64,000 bases of DNA from Aeromicrobium massiliense JC14 (GTDB lineage Bacteria > Actinomycetota > Actinomycetes > Propionibacteriales > Nocardioidaceae). The stretch lies in contig NZ_HE978636.1 of the NCBI RefSeq assembly GCF_000312105.1, forward strand, positions 628,534-692,533, read 5' to 3'. The position numbers were made by a program, and so were the translations under genes. The notes beneath the pieces are model-generated. The model had not been told where the DNA came from, searched no databases, and saw only the letters and a list, made by a program, of their open reading frames with translations. The first letter of the stretch is position 1. Each line of letters opens with the position of its first letter. Shown one piece after another: positions 17,498 through 25,821 of the stretch.

Positions 17498-18466
17498 ATG
17501 TCCGACGTTCGCAACCTGATCATCATCGGGTCGGGCCCCTCGGGTTACACCGCTGCGGTGTACGCCGCCCGGGCCAACCTGAACCCGCTCGTGTTCGAGG
17601 GCTCGGTCACCGCCGGTGGTGCGCTCATGAACACCACGGACGTCGAGAACTTCCCGGGCTTCCCGACCGGCATCATGGGCCCCGAGCTCATGGACAACAT
17701 GCGCGCCCAGGCCGAGCGGTTCGGCGCCGAGCTGATCGCCGACGACGTGACGGCCGTCGACCTCAGCGGTCCGGTCAAGTCCGTCTCCCTCGCCGACGGC
17801 CGCACCTTCCAGGCGCACACCGTCGTCCTGGCGATGGGCTCGGGCTACCGCCGGCTCGGCATCGAGGGCGAGGACCGCCTGTCCGGCCACGGCGTGAGCT
17901 GGTGCGCCACGTGCGACGGCTTCTTCTTCCGCGACAAGGAGATCCTCGTCGTCGGCGGCGGCGACTCCGCCGTCGAGGAGGCCACCTTCCTGACCCGCTT
18001 CGGCTCCAAGGTAACCCTGGTGCACCGTCGCGAGGAGCTCCGCGCGTCCAAGATCATGCAGGAGCGCGCCTTCTCCAACCCCAAGCTGGAGATGGCCTGG
18101 AACTCCGAGGTCGCCGAGATCCACGGCGACGGCCTGCTCGAGGCGGTCACCCTGCGCGACACCGTGACCGGCGAGACCCGTCGCGTCCCGGCCTCCGCGC
18201 TGTTCATCGCCATCGGCCACGACCCGCGCTCGGAGCTGGTGAAGGGCCAGGTCGAGCTGGACGACGAGGGCTACGTCCTCGTGCAGCCCGGCTCCACCGC
18301 CACGAACCTGCCCGGCGTGTTCGCCGCCGGCGACCTGGTCGACCACACCTACCGCCAGGCGATCACCGCGGCCGGCACGGGCTGCTCGGCCGCGCTGGAC
18401 GCCGAGCGCTACCTCGCCGACCTGTCCCTCGCCGGCGCCCCCGCGCCGGCCGAGTCCCTGCTCTGA
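17498..18466 (+). CDS. trxB: Thioredoxin-disulfide reductase
   Basis: NADPH-dependent flavoenzyme that reduces TrxA; 322 residues. FAD motif [17 protein letters not shown], redox centre C-A-T-C-D-G-F, NADPH motif [15 protein letters not shown], and C-terminal FAD motif [15 protein letters not shown] are all present. AAAGG lies upstream of ATG 17498, and a TAGACT -10 box at 17439 is a possible promoter. In Mycobacterium the extracytoplasmic sigma gene sigM precedes trxB; no sigma gene is present here, trxB following the pseudokinase gene directly. Confidence 0.97.
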   Translation: MSDVRNLIIIGSGPSGYTAAVYAARANLNPLVFEGSVTAGGALMNTTDVENFPGFPTGIMGPELMDNMRAQAERFGAELIADDVTAVDLSGPVKSVSLADGRTFQAHTVVLAMGSGYRRLGIEGEDRLSGHGVSWCATCDGFFFRDKEILVVGGGDSAVEEATFLTRFGSKVTLVHRREELRASKIMQERAFSNPKLEMAWNSEVAEIHGDGLLEAVTLRDTVTGETRRVPASALFIAIGHDPRSELVKGQVELDDEGYVLVQPGSTATNLPGVFAAGDLVDHTYRQAITAAGTGCSAALDAERYLADLSLAGAPAPAESLL

Positions 18467-18492
18467 CCCACCACTCACCCGAAGGAGCCCTC

Positions 18493-18819
18493 GTGGCCAA
18501 CATCGAAGCTGTCACCGACGCCGACTTCCAGAGCAAGGTGCTCGAGGCCGACGGTCCCGTCCTCGTCGACTTCTGGGCCAGCTGGTGCGGCCCGTGCCGC
18601 CAGGTCGCCCCGATCCTCGAGGAGATCGCCGCGGAGAAGGGCGAGAAGCTGACCATCGTCAAGATGGACGCCGACGCCAACCCCGTCACCCCGGCGCAGT
18701 ACCGCGTGACCGGCCTGCCCACGATCAACCTGTACTACCAGGGCGAGGTCGTGAAGTCGATCGTCGGTGTGCGACCCAAGTCGGCCATCCTGGCCGAGCT
18801 GGAGGAGTACACCGCCTGA
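18493..18819 (+). CDS. trxA: Thioredoxin
   Basis: General protein disulfide reductant, 108 residues, with active site WASWCGPCRQ, cis-proline loop GLPT and the conserved DxDANP region. The GTG start at 18493 has AAGGAG 6 nt upstream; the longer frame overlapping trxB is an artefact. It lies 26 bp after trxB, clearly co-transcribed with its reductase, and ends at a strong terminator. Confidence 0.97.
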   Translation: MANIEAVTDADFQSKVLEADGPVLVDFWASWCGPCRQVAPILEEIAAEKGEKLTIVKMDADANPVTPAQYRVTGLPTINLYYQGEVVKSIVGVRPKSAILAELEEYTA

Positions 18820-18833
18820 GCGTTTAGAGCGTC

Positions 18834-18875
18834 AAAGCAATAAGTCGACAAGGCAACTTGTCGGCTTATTGCTTT
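18834..18875. terminator. Strong AT-rich bidirectional terminator, trxA/parB
   Basis: A 19-bp stem (18834-18852 with 18857-18875, one G.T position) around loop GCAA, with T runs on both strands. It lies exactly between the convergent trxA and parB stops. Its low GC contrasts sharply with the surroundings. Confidence 0.93.
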
Positions 18876-18876
18876 T

Positions 18877-19761
18877 CTAGGACGTCTTCGGGTCCATCAG
18901 CGCGACGATGCGCTCGAGGTCCTCGAGGGTGGCGAACTCGACGGTGATCTTGCCCTTGGAGCGGCCGAGATCGACCTTGACCCGGGTCTCGAACCGGTCC
19001 GAGAGGCGGGCCGAGACGTCGGCCAGCTTGGGCGCGGTCGGTCGCGGACGGCTGGTGCGGCGCTCCGCCCGGCCGTCCGGGCCGAGGGTGACGATCTCCT
19101 CGAGGGCTCGCACCGACAGGCCCTCGGCGACCACGCGCTGGGCCAGGCGGTCCTGCACCTCGGCGTCGTCGATCGAGACGAGCGCGCGGGCGTGGCCGGC
19201 GCTCAGGACGCCCGCGGCGACCCGTCGCTGGACGGCCGGGGAGAGGCGCAGCAGCCGGAGCGTGTTGCTGATCTGCGGGCGCGACCGGCCGATCCGCTTG
19301 GCCAGCTCCTCCTGGGTGCAGCCGAAGTCGTCCAGCAGCGCCTCGTACGCGGCTGCCTCCTCGAGCGGGTTGAGCTGGCTGCGGTGCAGGTTCTCCAGGA
19401 GGGCGTCACGGAGCAGGTCCTCGTCCTGGGTCTCACGGACGACGGCCGCGATGGTGTCCAGGCCGGCCTGCTGGTGCGCGCGCCAGCGGCGCTCGCCCAT
19501 GATCAGCTCATAGGCCTCCGGACCGGTCTGCCGGACGACCACCGGCTGGAGCAGCCCGATCTCCTGGATCGAGTGCACCAGCTCGGCCATGTGCTCCTCG
19601 TCGAACACCTGGCGCGGCTGGCGCGGGTTCGGGACGATCTGGCCGAGCGGGATCTCGGCGAAGCGCGCCCCCTCGATCTCCTGCAGCCCGGCCTCCTTCG
19701 CCTCCGCCGGCGTCGCCGGGATCAGCGCCTCGAGCCCACGGCCCAGTCCACGTCGTGCCAT
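18877..19761 (-). CDS. parB: Chromosome partitioning protein ParB
   Basis: CTP-dependent DNA clamp that loads at parS and spreads around the origin; 294 residues. N-terminal CTPase motif [12 protein letters not shown], central helix-turn-helix for parS ([23 protein letters not shown]) read as consecutive short blocks, and a C-terminal dimerisation domain rich in charged residues ([20 protein letters not shown] region). The start ATG shares one base with the parA stop. Its stop touches the T tract of the trxA/parB terminator. Confidence 0.96.
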   Translation of the reverse strand: MARRGLGRGLEALIPATPAEAKEAGLQEIEGARFAEIPLGQIVPNPRQPRQVFDEEHMAELVHSIQEIGLLQPVVVRQTGPEAYELIMGERRWRAHQQAGLDTIAAVVRETQDEDLLRDALLENLHRSQLNPLEEAAAYEALLDDFGCTQEELAKRIGRSRPQISNTLRLLRLSPAVQRRVAAGVLSAGHARALVSIDDAEVQDRLAQRVVAEGLSVRALEEIVTLGPDGRAERRTSRPRPTAPKLADVSARLSDRFETRVKVDLGRSKGKITVEFATLEDLERIVALMDPKTS

Positions 19762-20717
19762 CAGTCCTCCAGCCGTTTCGCCATGACGGTGATCTCGCGT
19801 GCAGCCTCCAGGTACGACAGCGCGCCCGAGGACGTGGGGTCGTAGGTGAGGACGGTCTGCTGGTAGCTCGGAGCCTCCGAGATGCGCACCGACCGGGGGA
19901 TGGCCGTGCGCAGGACCTTGTCCTGGAAGTGCTCACGCACCTCCTGCGCGACGCCCGCCGACAGGTTCGTGCGGGCGTCGTACATGGTCAGCAGGATGGT
20001 GGTGACCTCCAGGCGCGGGTTGAGGTGCGCGCGCACGAGGTCGATGTTGCGCAGCAGCTGACCCAGGCCCTCCAGCGCGTAGTACTCGCACTGGATCGGG
20101 ATGAGCACCTCGCGCCCCGCGACCATGGCGTTGACCGTGAGCAGACCCAGCGAGGGCGGGCAGTCGATCAGCACGTAGTCGACCCGGCGTCCCGCGCGCT
20201 CACGCACGTCGAGATAGCTCTGCAGCGCCTTGTCGAGGCGCGACTCACGAGCCACGAGCGAGACGAGCTCGATCTCCGCGCCGGCCAGGTCGATGGAGGC
20301 CGGCAGCACGTCGAGGGTCGGGTGCTCGGGGCACGTCTGCACGAGGTCGACGACGTCGTCGCCCTCGACGACCGCCTCGTACACGCCCGGCGTGCCCTCC
20401 GCGTGCGGGATGTCCAGCGCGGTGGACGCGTTCCCCTGCGGATCGAGGTCGACCACCAGCACGTTGAGTCCCCGCATGGCCAGCGCGGCGGCCACGTTCA
20501 CGGTGGTCGTCGTCTTGCCGACGCCACCCTTCTGGTTGGCGACCACGAAGATCCGGGTGTCCGCCGGACGGTCGAAGCGCTGCGTGCGCTCGACCCGGGC
20601 GGCCAGCTGCACGTGGTCCGCGGCCTCACGGGCGAGGGGAGTGGCGTCGTCCAGGCCGAGGCCGGCACCCGGGCCGGCCAGGGCGCCGGCCGACGGGGCG
20701 CCGAGCGGGTTGTTCAT
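19761..20717 (-). CDS. parA: Chromosome partitioning ATPase ParA
   Basis: Deviant Walker ATPase driving origin segregation with ParB; 318 residues. The deviant Walker A is KGGVGKTT (63-70), with DLDPQGNAS and the [15 protein letters not shown] block. About 55 N-terminal residues precede the ATPase core, as usual in actinobacteria. ATG 20717 has AGGAG upstream. The gene follows a 33-codon ORF in another frame that ends inside its start codon, and a parS-like site lies 15 bp upstream. Confidence 0.96.
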   Translation of the reverse strand: MNNPLGAPSAGALAGPGAGLGLDDATPLAREAADHVQLAARVERTQRFDRPADTRIFVVANQKGGVGKTTTTVNVAAALAMRGLNVLVVDLDPQGNASTALDIPHAEGTPGVYEAVVEGDDVVDLVQTCPEHPTLDVLPASIDLAGAEIELVSLVARESRLDKALQSYLDVRERAGRRVDYVLIDCPPSLGLLTVNAMVAGREVLIPIQCEYYALEGLGQLLRNIDLVRAHLNPRLEVTTILLTMYDARTNLSAGVAQEVREHFQDKVLRTAIPRSVRISEAPSYQQTVLTYDPTSSGALSYLEAAREITVMAKRLED

Positions 20718-20815
20718 CGAGGCGGCTCCTGCGTTTCACGTGGAACAGTCGGCTGCCAGCCCACGGGCTGGGGCGACGGCGGGGTCGTCCAGGGCCATCC
20801 GGTCGGCTCGCTCAT
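20714..20815 (-). CDS. 33-codon ORF coupling rsmG to parA, containing a parS-like site
   Basis: ATG 20815 overlaps the rsmG stop (ATGA), and the ORF's own TGA overlaps the parA ATG. The peptide is Pro- and Trp-rich: it begins MSEPTGWPW, includes QPVGWQPTVPRET and ends QEPPR. The VPRET part is encoded by the parS-like palindrome. It could be a coupling peptide. Alternatively it could be the N-terminal extension seen on many actinobacterial ParA proteins, put out of frame here. I do not recognise a function. Confidence 0.4.
   Translation of the reverse strand: MSEPTGWPWTTPPSPQPVGWQPTVPRETQEPPR
20732..20747. promoter_or_regulatory. parS-like site upstream of parA
   Basis: The core GTTTCACGTGGAAC (20733-20746) differs by one base from the canonical parS core GTTTCACGTGAAAC. 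It lies within 15-30 bp of the parA start, where ParB binding could also repress the operon. Confidence 0.75.
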
Positions 20816-21432
20816 CGCGCCACCTCCACCACGGTCGTCGGGTCGTCCTGCGGGCCGTACGTCGTGACCACGATAGACCGGGCCCCGAGCTTCCTGAGCA
20901 CGGCGCCGTCACGATCCACCTCGTCCTGGGCGGACCGGCCCTTGAGCGCGAGCAGCACGCCGCCGGGTGCCACGAGGGGCAGGCACCACCGGGCGAGCCG
21001 CGCCAGCGGGGCCACCGCCCGCGCGGTCACGACGTCGTACTGCTCGCGGACGTCCTCCGCGCGTGAGCGCAGCACCCGGACGTTGGCGAGCTCGAGCTGG
21101 TCGACGACCTCCTGCAGGAAGATCGTCCGGCGCTGCAGCGTCTCGATGAGCGTGACCTGCAGGTCGGGACGGGCGATCGCCCAGACCAGTCCCGGCAGTC
21201 CCGCGCCCGTGCCCACGTCGGCGACCGTGCAGCCCTCGGGCACGCGGGGCAGCACCACGCCGCAGTTCACCAGGTGGCGCTCCCACAGGCGCGGCACCTC
21301 GCGCGGCCCGATCAGACCGCGCTCGACCCCGTCCGTCGCCAGTCGGTCGGCGTAGGCGCCCATGGGCGCCAGCCGGTCGCCGAACAGCTCGTGCGCGGCC
21401 GGCGGGGGAGTCGTTTCACGTGAAACCGTCAC
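20812..21432 (-). CDS. rsmG: 16S rRNA (guanine527-N7)-methyltransferase RsmG
   Basis: SAM-dependent methyltransferase acting on G527 of 16S rRNA (GidB); 206 residues. The SAM-binding motif is VADVGTGAGLPGLVWAIARP, with the family block ERHLVNCG and the ARAVAPLARLARW region. The GTG start overlaps the jag stop by 4 nt. The first codons read V-S-R-E-T because they are a perfect parS palindrome, so the N-terminus is shaped by a DNA site. Confidence 0.95.
   Translation of the reverse strand: MTVSRETTPPPAAHELFGDRLAPMGAYADRLATDGVERGLIGPREVPRLWERHLVNCGVVLPRVPEGCTVADVGTGAGLPGLVWAIARPDLQVTLIETLQRRTIFLQEVVDQLELANVRVLRSRAEDVREQYDVVTARAVAPLARLARWCLPLVAPGGVLLALKGRSAQDEVDRDGAVLRKLGARSIVVTTYGPQDDPTTVVEVAR
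21413..21426. promoter_or_regulatory. Perfect parS core inside rsmG
   Basis: GTTTCACGTGAAAC is a perfect 14-bp palindrome identical to the core of canonical bacterial parS. It encodes residues 3-7 of RsmG. It lies about 2.2 kb from dnaA, as expected for origin-proximal parS sites. Confidence 0.92.
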
Positions 21433-21893
21433 GAGGCGGGCAGGACGACCACGTGGCGGGACGTCTCGAGACCCTCGGACTCGCTGGCGAGACCGGCCTC
21501 GGCGACGACGTCGTGGACGACCTTGCGCTCGAACGGCGACATCGGGGCCAGGGCGACGCGCGCGCCGGACTCCTTCACCTGCGTGACGGCCTCCTCGGCG
21601 AGCTTCACCAGCTCCGCCCGGCGGGCGGCGCGGTGGCCGTCGATGTCCAGCATCAGCCGGCTGCGCTCACCGGTCTCGCGGTACACGGCCAGGCGGCACA
21701 GCTCCTGCAGGGCGTCAAGCACCTCGCCGTCGGGACCCACGAGGGACCGCAGGTCACCACCGGCGATGGACACCGACGCCCGGTCACCGTCGACGTCCAT
21801 GTCGATGTCGCCGTCCAGGTCGGCGATGTCGAGCAGGCCCTCGAGGAAGTCGGCGGCGACGTCACCCTCCTGGATCAGCTTGTCCTGGCTCAT
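21429..21893 (-). CDS. jag: Jag/KhpB-type R3H-KH RNA-binding protein
   Basis: A 154-residue RNA-binding protein (Jag, also called KhpB/EloR) with a KH-like domain (DVDGDRASVSIAG, GRDLRSLVGPDGEVLDALQ-like block) and a C-terminal R3H domain (MSPFERKVVHDVV, ASESEG). It lacks the N-terminal Jag_N domain found in Firmicutes, normal for actinobacteria. ATG 21893 overlaps the yidC stop. In other bacteria it acts with KhpA in cell elongation or division control; that role is only inferred here. Confidence 0.92.
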   Translation of the reverse strand: MSQDKLIQEGDVAADFLEGLLDIADLDGDIDMDVDGDRASVSIAGGDLRSLVGPDGEVLDALQELCRLAVYRETGERSRLMLDIDGHRAARRAELVKLAEEAVTQVKESGARVALAPMSPFERKVVHDVVAEAGLASESEGLETSRHVVVLPAS

Positions 21894-22873
21894 CGGTTCC
21901 CCTTCCCTCCGCCGTTGGGCGGGTTCTGGCCCTTCTTGCGCTGGCTCCGCGGCTGCTTCTTCGGCTGCTGGCGCTGGCGGACCGCCTTCTGCTCCTCGGT
22001 CTCCGTCTCCTCGGCCGGCACGACCTCGCCCTTGACGACCTTGCCCTTGGCCTTGTCGCGCTCCTGCTTGGCCGCGAAGGCGGGGGTGCCGGGCGCCGGG
22101 TTGCGGCGGATCACGTAGAACTGCTGGCCCATGGTCCACAGGTTCGTGGTGGTCCAGTAGATGAGGACGCCGATCGGGAAGGCGACGCCGGAGATGGCGA
22201 AGACGAACGGCAGCACGTAGAGCAGAAGCTTCTGCTGCTGGGCGTACGGGCCGTTCAGTGCCTCGGCCGGCATGTTCTTGGCCATCAGCTGGCGCTGGGT
22301 GGTGAACTGCGTGGCGCACATCGCGACCACGAGCACGACCGCCAGGATGCGGGTCTCCCACAGGTTCGTGTTGACGAACGTGTCGGCGATCTTGCCGCCG
22401 AGCAGGATGGCGTTCGACAGGCTCTCGGCCTGCTCGCCGGACAGGAAGCCGCGCGCGCCCTCGGCGCCGTTCTTGGCCGCCTGGTCGAGCACGCGGAACA
22501 GCGCGAAGAAGATCGGCATCTGCACGAGGATCGGCAGGCAGGACGCCAGCGGGTTCGTGCCGGTCTCCTGGAACAGCTTCATCTGCTCCTGGGCCAGACG
22601 CTCACGGTCGTGGCCGTACTTCTTCTGCAGCTCCTTGATCTTGGGCTGCAGGAGCTGCATGTTGCGGCTGCTCTTGATCTGCTTGACGAACAGCGGGATC
22701 AGCAGCGCACGGATCGTGACCGTCAGGCCGACGATCGACAGCGCCCACGTCCAGCCGGAGTCGGGGTCGAGCAGCTGGGCGAAGAGCCAGTGCCAGGCGA
22801 GCAGCACGCCGGACACCGCGTAGTACAGCGGCGTCATGATGGCCGAGCCGATCGACCCTAGGAAGTCGAGCAT
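21890..22873 (-). CDS. yidC: Membrane protein insertase YidC
   Basis: Inserts membrane proteins with or without SecYEG; 327 residues. Five hydrophobic segments, the YidC core (LIPLFVKQIKSSRNMQ, LPILVQMPIFFALFRVL and IYWTTTNLWTMGQQF) and a basic Lys/Arg/Gln-rich tail are visible. ATG 22873 has GGAGGA upstream. It overlaps yidD by 16 bp and jag by 4 bp. Confidence 0.96.
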   Translation of the reverse strand: MLDFLGSIGSAIMTPLYYAVSGVLLAWHWLFAQLLDPDSGWTWALSIVGLTVTIRALLIPLFVKQIKSSRNMQLLQPKIKELQKKYGHDRERLAQEQMKLFQETGTNPLASCLPILVQMPIFFALFRVLDQAAKNGAEGARGFLSGEQAESLSNAILLGGKIADTFVNTNLWETRILAVVLVVAMCATQFTTQRQLMAKNMPAEALNGPYAQQQKLLLYVLPFVFAISGVAFPIGVLIYWTTTNLWTMGQQFYVIRRNPAPGTPAFAAKQERDKAKGKVVKGEVVPAEETETEEQKAVRQRQQPKKQPRSQRKKGQNPPNGGGKGNR

Positions 22874-23100
22874 TCAGTTCCTCCGTGACGGACGGGCACC
22901 GGGTCGAGACCGCCGGCGCTCCAAGGATGGCATCGAGCGAGGCGACGGACCGCGTACCAGCTGCCGCGCACGGAGCCGTGGGTCTGCACCGCCTCGAGGG
23001 CGTAGGCCGAGCAGGTGGGGTAGTAGCGGCAGACGTCGCCGTACATCGGGCTGATGACCAGCCGATACCCCTTGAGCAGCGCGACCAGGAGGTGCTTCAC
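22858..23100 (-). CDS. yidD: Membrane protein insertion efficiency factor YidD
   Basis: An 80-residue YidD/UPF0161 protein with the diagnostic [28 protein letters not shown] and RRLARCHPW motifs. GTG 23100 overlaps the rnpA stop; the long upstream frame is not coding. It supports YidC-dependent insertion and lies between rnpA and yidC as in most bacteria. Confidence 0.94.
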   Translation of the reverse strand: MKHLLVALLKGYRLVISPMYGDVCRYYPTCSAYALEAVQTHGSVRGSWYAVRRLARCHPWSAGGLDPVPVRHGGTECSTS

Positions 23101-23441
23101 GACGTCACCAGACGTCGCGCGACGGTCGCGAGGGCGGAGTCCAGGTCCGCTCCCAGTTCGACCGAGCTGGCCTGGGCGGCCGAGGGATGCGCGCGCACCA
23201 CCAGGTGGGCGTCGGCCGGCAGCGCGTCGAGGCGCTCGCGCACCAGCTCGCGCAGCCGGCGCTTGACGCGGTTGCGCACCACGGCCGGGCCCACGCGGCG
23301 GCTCACGACGAAGCCGACCTCGACCGGGCCCGGAGCCGTGGACGCATGCACCACGAGATGCGAACGGCCCGCACGCACGCCGGAGCGCACGACGGACCGG
23401 AAGCTCGCACTCGCCCGCATGCGGTGCGCACGCGGGAGCAA
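23097..23441 (-). CDS. rnpA: Ribonuclease P protein component
   Basis: Protein subunit of RNase P for tRNA 5' processing; 114 residues. The RNR motif is [12 protein letters not shown], preceded by [10 protein letters not shown]. Translation starts at a rare TTG (23441), giving the usual N-terminus LLPRAHRMR. Three bases separate it from the rpmH stop. Confidence 0.95.
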   Translation of the reverse strand: MLPRAHRMRASASFRSVVRSGVRAGRSHLVVHASTAPGPVEVGFVVSRRVGPAVVRNRVKRRLRELVRERLDALPADAHLVVRAHPSAAQASSVELGADLDSALATVARRLVTS

Positions 23442-23444
23442 GGC

Positions 23445-23582
23445 TCAGGCAGACAGCTCGGCGCGGCCCTTGCGGCGGCGCGAGGCGAGGATGGCGCGAC
23501 CGGCACGCGTGCGCATGCGGAGGCGGAAGCCGTGCTTCTTGGCGCGACGGCGGTTGTTCGGCTGGTAGGTGCGCTTGCTCAC
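23445..23582 (-). CDS. rpmH: 50S ribosomal protein L34
   Basis: A 45-residue, very basic ribosomal protein with the L34 signature [18 protein letters not shown] and a second block [17 protein letters not shown] 23582 has AGGATC upstream. It is the first gene of the leftward operon that runs to parB. Confidence 0.97.
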   Translation of the reverse strand: MSKRTYQPNNRRRAKKHGFRLRMRTRAGRAILASRRRKGRAELSA

Positions 23583-23927
23583 GGGGAGATCCTGTTCTTC
23601 GTCGACGGGCGGCGTGATGCTCGATCGCCACCGCTCGCCCGCGGACAAGACGTCCTGCGGGCAGGCGGCAGTGGTCGTGACAACGACTATCCAACGGTAC
23701 GGGTGCCCTCCCGTCCGGTCAAACTCGCGCGCAATAGACGATCCGGCGTCGGGCGTCCAGACGACACGCCGTACCGTGGACCCCTCAACCAGCGAACCAC
23801 TTGTGACCGAGCGCTCGACGCTGCTAGCGTCGCCGGGTCGCGGGGGCTTTTCCACAGCATCGAGGGCCCGGAGGCCCCGGACATGCACACCTTGTGGAAA
23901 ATCATGTGGATGCGAGCAAGGGGAGAC
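23583..23927. promoter_or_regulatory. rpmH-dnaA divergent intergenic region with DnaA boxes
   Basis: 345 bp without a gene between divergent rpmH and dnaA; it must hold both promoters. DnaA-box-like motifs are TTTTCCACA at 23848-23856, its inverse TGTGGAAAA at 23893-23901 and TGTGGA at 23905. They cluster within 85 bp of the dnaA start and suit autoregulation. GTCAAA and CAATAG at 23718-23735 are possible promoter parts but uncertain. Confidence 0.7.
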
Positions 23928-25397
23928 ATGAGCGATCCGGGGACCACTGACGAGAACGACGCCGTCGAGGCGTGGTCGCGCACCGTCGAGACGCTGTCCC
24001 CGGGGATGAAGGTGTGGGTCTACTCGGCCCGCCCGGTCACCCTGCACGGCAACACGCTCATCGTCGCCGTGCCCGACGACCTCACCCGCACCCAGCTCGA
24101 GACGCGCGTCCGGGCCGCGCTCGAGGAGTCGCTGAGCGCCGCCTACGGCCAGCCGATCCGCCTGGGGGTCACCGTCGATCCGTCGATCGCCGAACAGCCG
24201 GGTAGTCATACTGACTTGTCGACAAATAGATTTGACGTCAGGAAGCCCGAGCCGGTGGCCGAGGTGGAGGACGACGACGAGGACGACGAGGACGAGGAGT
24301 TCGTCCCCAGCTGGGCCGGCCGGCAGACCGCCGCCCCGCCGCGCAGCGGCTCGGCCGCCGAGGCCCGGCTCAACCAGCGCTACATCTTCGACCGCTTCGT
24401 CATCGGCTCGTCCAACCGGTTCGCGCACGCCGCGGCCGTCGCGGTCGCCGAGGCACCGGGCAAGGCGTACAACCCGCTGATGATCTACGGCGACTCCGGG
24501 CTGGGCAAGACCCACCTGCTGCACGCCATCGGCCACTACGTGCTCCACCTCTATCCCGGCACGCGTGTGCGCTACGTGAACTGCGAGGAGTTCACCAACG
24601 ACTTCATCAACTCCATCGGCGACAACCGGCAGGCCGCGTTCAAGCGCAAGTACCGCGAGACCGACGTCCTGCTGGTCGACGACATGCAGTTCCTGGAGAA
24701 CAAGAAGGAGACGCAGGAGGAGTTCTTCCACACCTTCAACGTGCTCCACAACGAGAACAAGCAGATCGTCATGACCTCCGACCGCCACCCGCGGTACCTG
24801 GAGAACCTCGAGGACCGGCTGCGCACGCGCTTCCAGTGGGGCCTCACCACCGACGTCCAGCCGCCGGACCTGGAGACGCGCATCGCGATCCTGCGCAAGA
24901 AGGCGGCGATCGAGAAGCTGACCGCGCCAGCCGACGTGCTGGAGTTCATCGCCAGCAAGGTGCAGACGAACATCCGCGAGCTGGAGGGCGCACTCATCCG
25001 GGCCACGGCGTTCGCCAACCTGAACAACCAGACGGTCGACCTGCAGCTGGCCCAGATCGTGCTCAAGGACCTCATCCCCGAGGGGGGTGAACCGGACGTC
25101 ACGGCGGGCCTGATCATGGCCCAGACCGCCGCCTACTCGAACTTCTCCATCGACGAGCTGTGCGGCACCAACCGCAGCCGCAACCTGGTGCAGGCGCGCC
25201 AGATCGCCATGTACCTGTGCCGCGAGCTCACCGACATGTCGCTGCCCAAGATCGGCCAGGAGTTCGGCGGCCGCGACCACACCACGGTCATGCACGCCGA
25301 GCGCAAGATCCGCAAGCTCATGGCCGAGAAGCACGCCGTCTACAACCAGGTCACCGAGCTCACGAACCGCATCAAGCAGCAGGCGAAGCAGGCCTGA
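23928..25397 (+). CDS. dnaA: Chromosomal replication initiator DnaA
   Basis: AAA+ initiator, 489 residues. Domain I occupies residues 1-85; domain II is a linker with the acidic run [13 protein letters not shown] (112-124). Domain III has Walker A GDSGLGKT (188-195) and Walker [10 protein letters not shown]. Domain IV carries the box-binding signature [19 protein letters not shown] 23928 has AAGGGGAG upstream, and the frame extends spuriously far upstream. A conspicuously AT-rich patch (24200-24240) encodes residues 92-104. A T-tailed terminator follows. Confidence 0.97.
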   Translation: MSDPGTTDENDAVEAWSRTVETLSPGMKVWVYSARPVTLHGNTLIVAVPDDLTRTQLETRVRAALEESLSAAYGQPIRLGVTVDPSIAEQPGSHTDLSTNRFDVRKPEPVAEVEDDDEDDEDEEFVPSWAGRQTAAPPRSGSAAEARLNQRYIFDRFVIGSSNRFAHAAAVAVAEAPGKAYNPLMIYGDSGLGKTHLLHAIGHYVLHLYPGTRVRYVNCEEFTNDFINSIGDNRQAAFKRKYRETDVLLVDDMQFLENKKETQEEFFHTFNVLHNENKQIVMTSDRHPRYLENLEDRLRTRFQWGLTTDVQPPDLETRIAILRKKAAIEKLTAPADVLEFIASKVQTNIRELEGALIRATAFANLNNQTVDLQLAQIVLKDLIPEGGEPDVTAGLIMAQTAAYSNFSIDELCGTNRSRNLVQARQIAMYLCRELTDMSLPKIGQEFGGRDHTTVMHAERKIRKLMAEKHAVYNQVTELTNRIKQQAKQA

Positions 25398-25415
25398 ACC
25401 GGCCCGATCGAGCCG

Positions 25416-25453
25416 AAAGTGCCTCCCGGAACGACCCGGGAGGCACTTTTTTT
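25416..25453 (+). terminator. Rho-independent terminator of dnaA
   Basis: A 14-bp stem (25416-25429 with 25436-25449) around a 6-nt loop, followed by a run of seven Ts (25447-25453). It isolates dnaA from dnaN and begins the origin region. Confidence 0.95.
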
Positions 25454-25821
25454 GTGTTTACACAGCTGGGGACAGACCTGTGCACATCGCCGGACGGCTG
25501 TGGACGTGACGGGGGACGACGGTGGGTCGCGTGTGGGGACGAACGACACGTCCACACCCGACGGGGCGTCGTCCACGACACCGCCCGCAACGCTGTCCAC
25601 GGGGCGACGCCTACTCCCACCTGGCCAAACAGGGGTTTTCCACGACATCCACACCGGCTACTACGACTACGACAGAACTACATACCGCGTGAAGGGCCGA
25701 AGCAGGACGAGCCGTGTTCCTGTGGACGTCGGGGCCGACAGGTCCGGTACCGGAGACCCCTGGAGCCGTGGCAGGATTCATGTCGTTCCCCCGAGCACGA
25801 CCTTCCGAGAGGCGACACCAG
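25454..25821. other. oriC: Predicted oriC (dnaA-dnaN intergenic region)
   Basis: No gene is visible here. The segment carries many 9-mers close to the actinobacterial DnaA box TTGTCCACA. Forward sites: ACGTCCACA 25548, TCGTCCACG 25569, CTGTCCACG 25593, TTTTCCACG 25636 and ACATCCACA 25645. Inverse sites: TGTGGACGT at 25499 and 25721. Weaker versions lie at 25456 and 25478. Two adjacent boxes at 25636-25653 form a tandem. The number, imperfect matches and position match the box-dense origins of Streptomyces and Mycobacterium. The dnaN promoter must also lie here. Confidence 0.88.

Noticed and set aside
23137..23168. Possible extra DnaA or parS motifs in rnpA/yidD
   Set aside because: Matches are no better than chance in this base composition.
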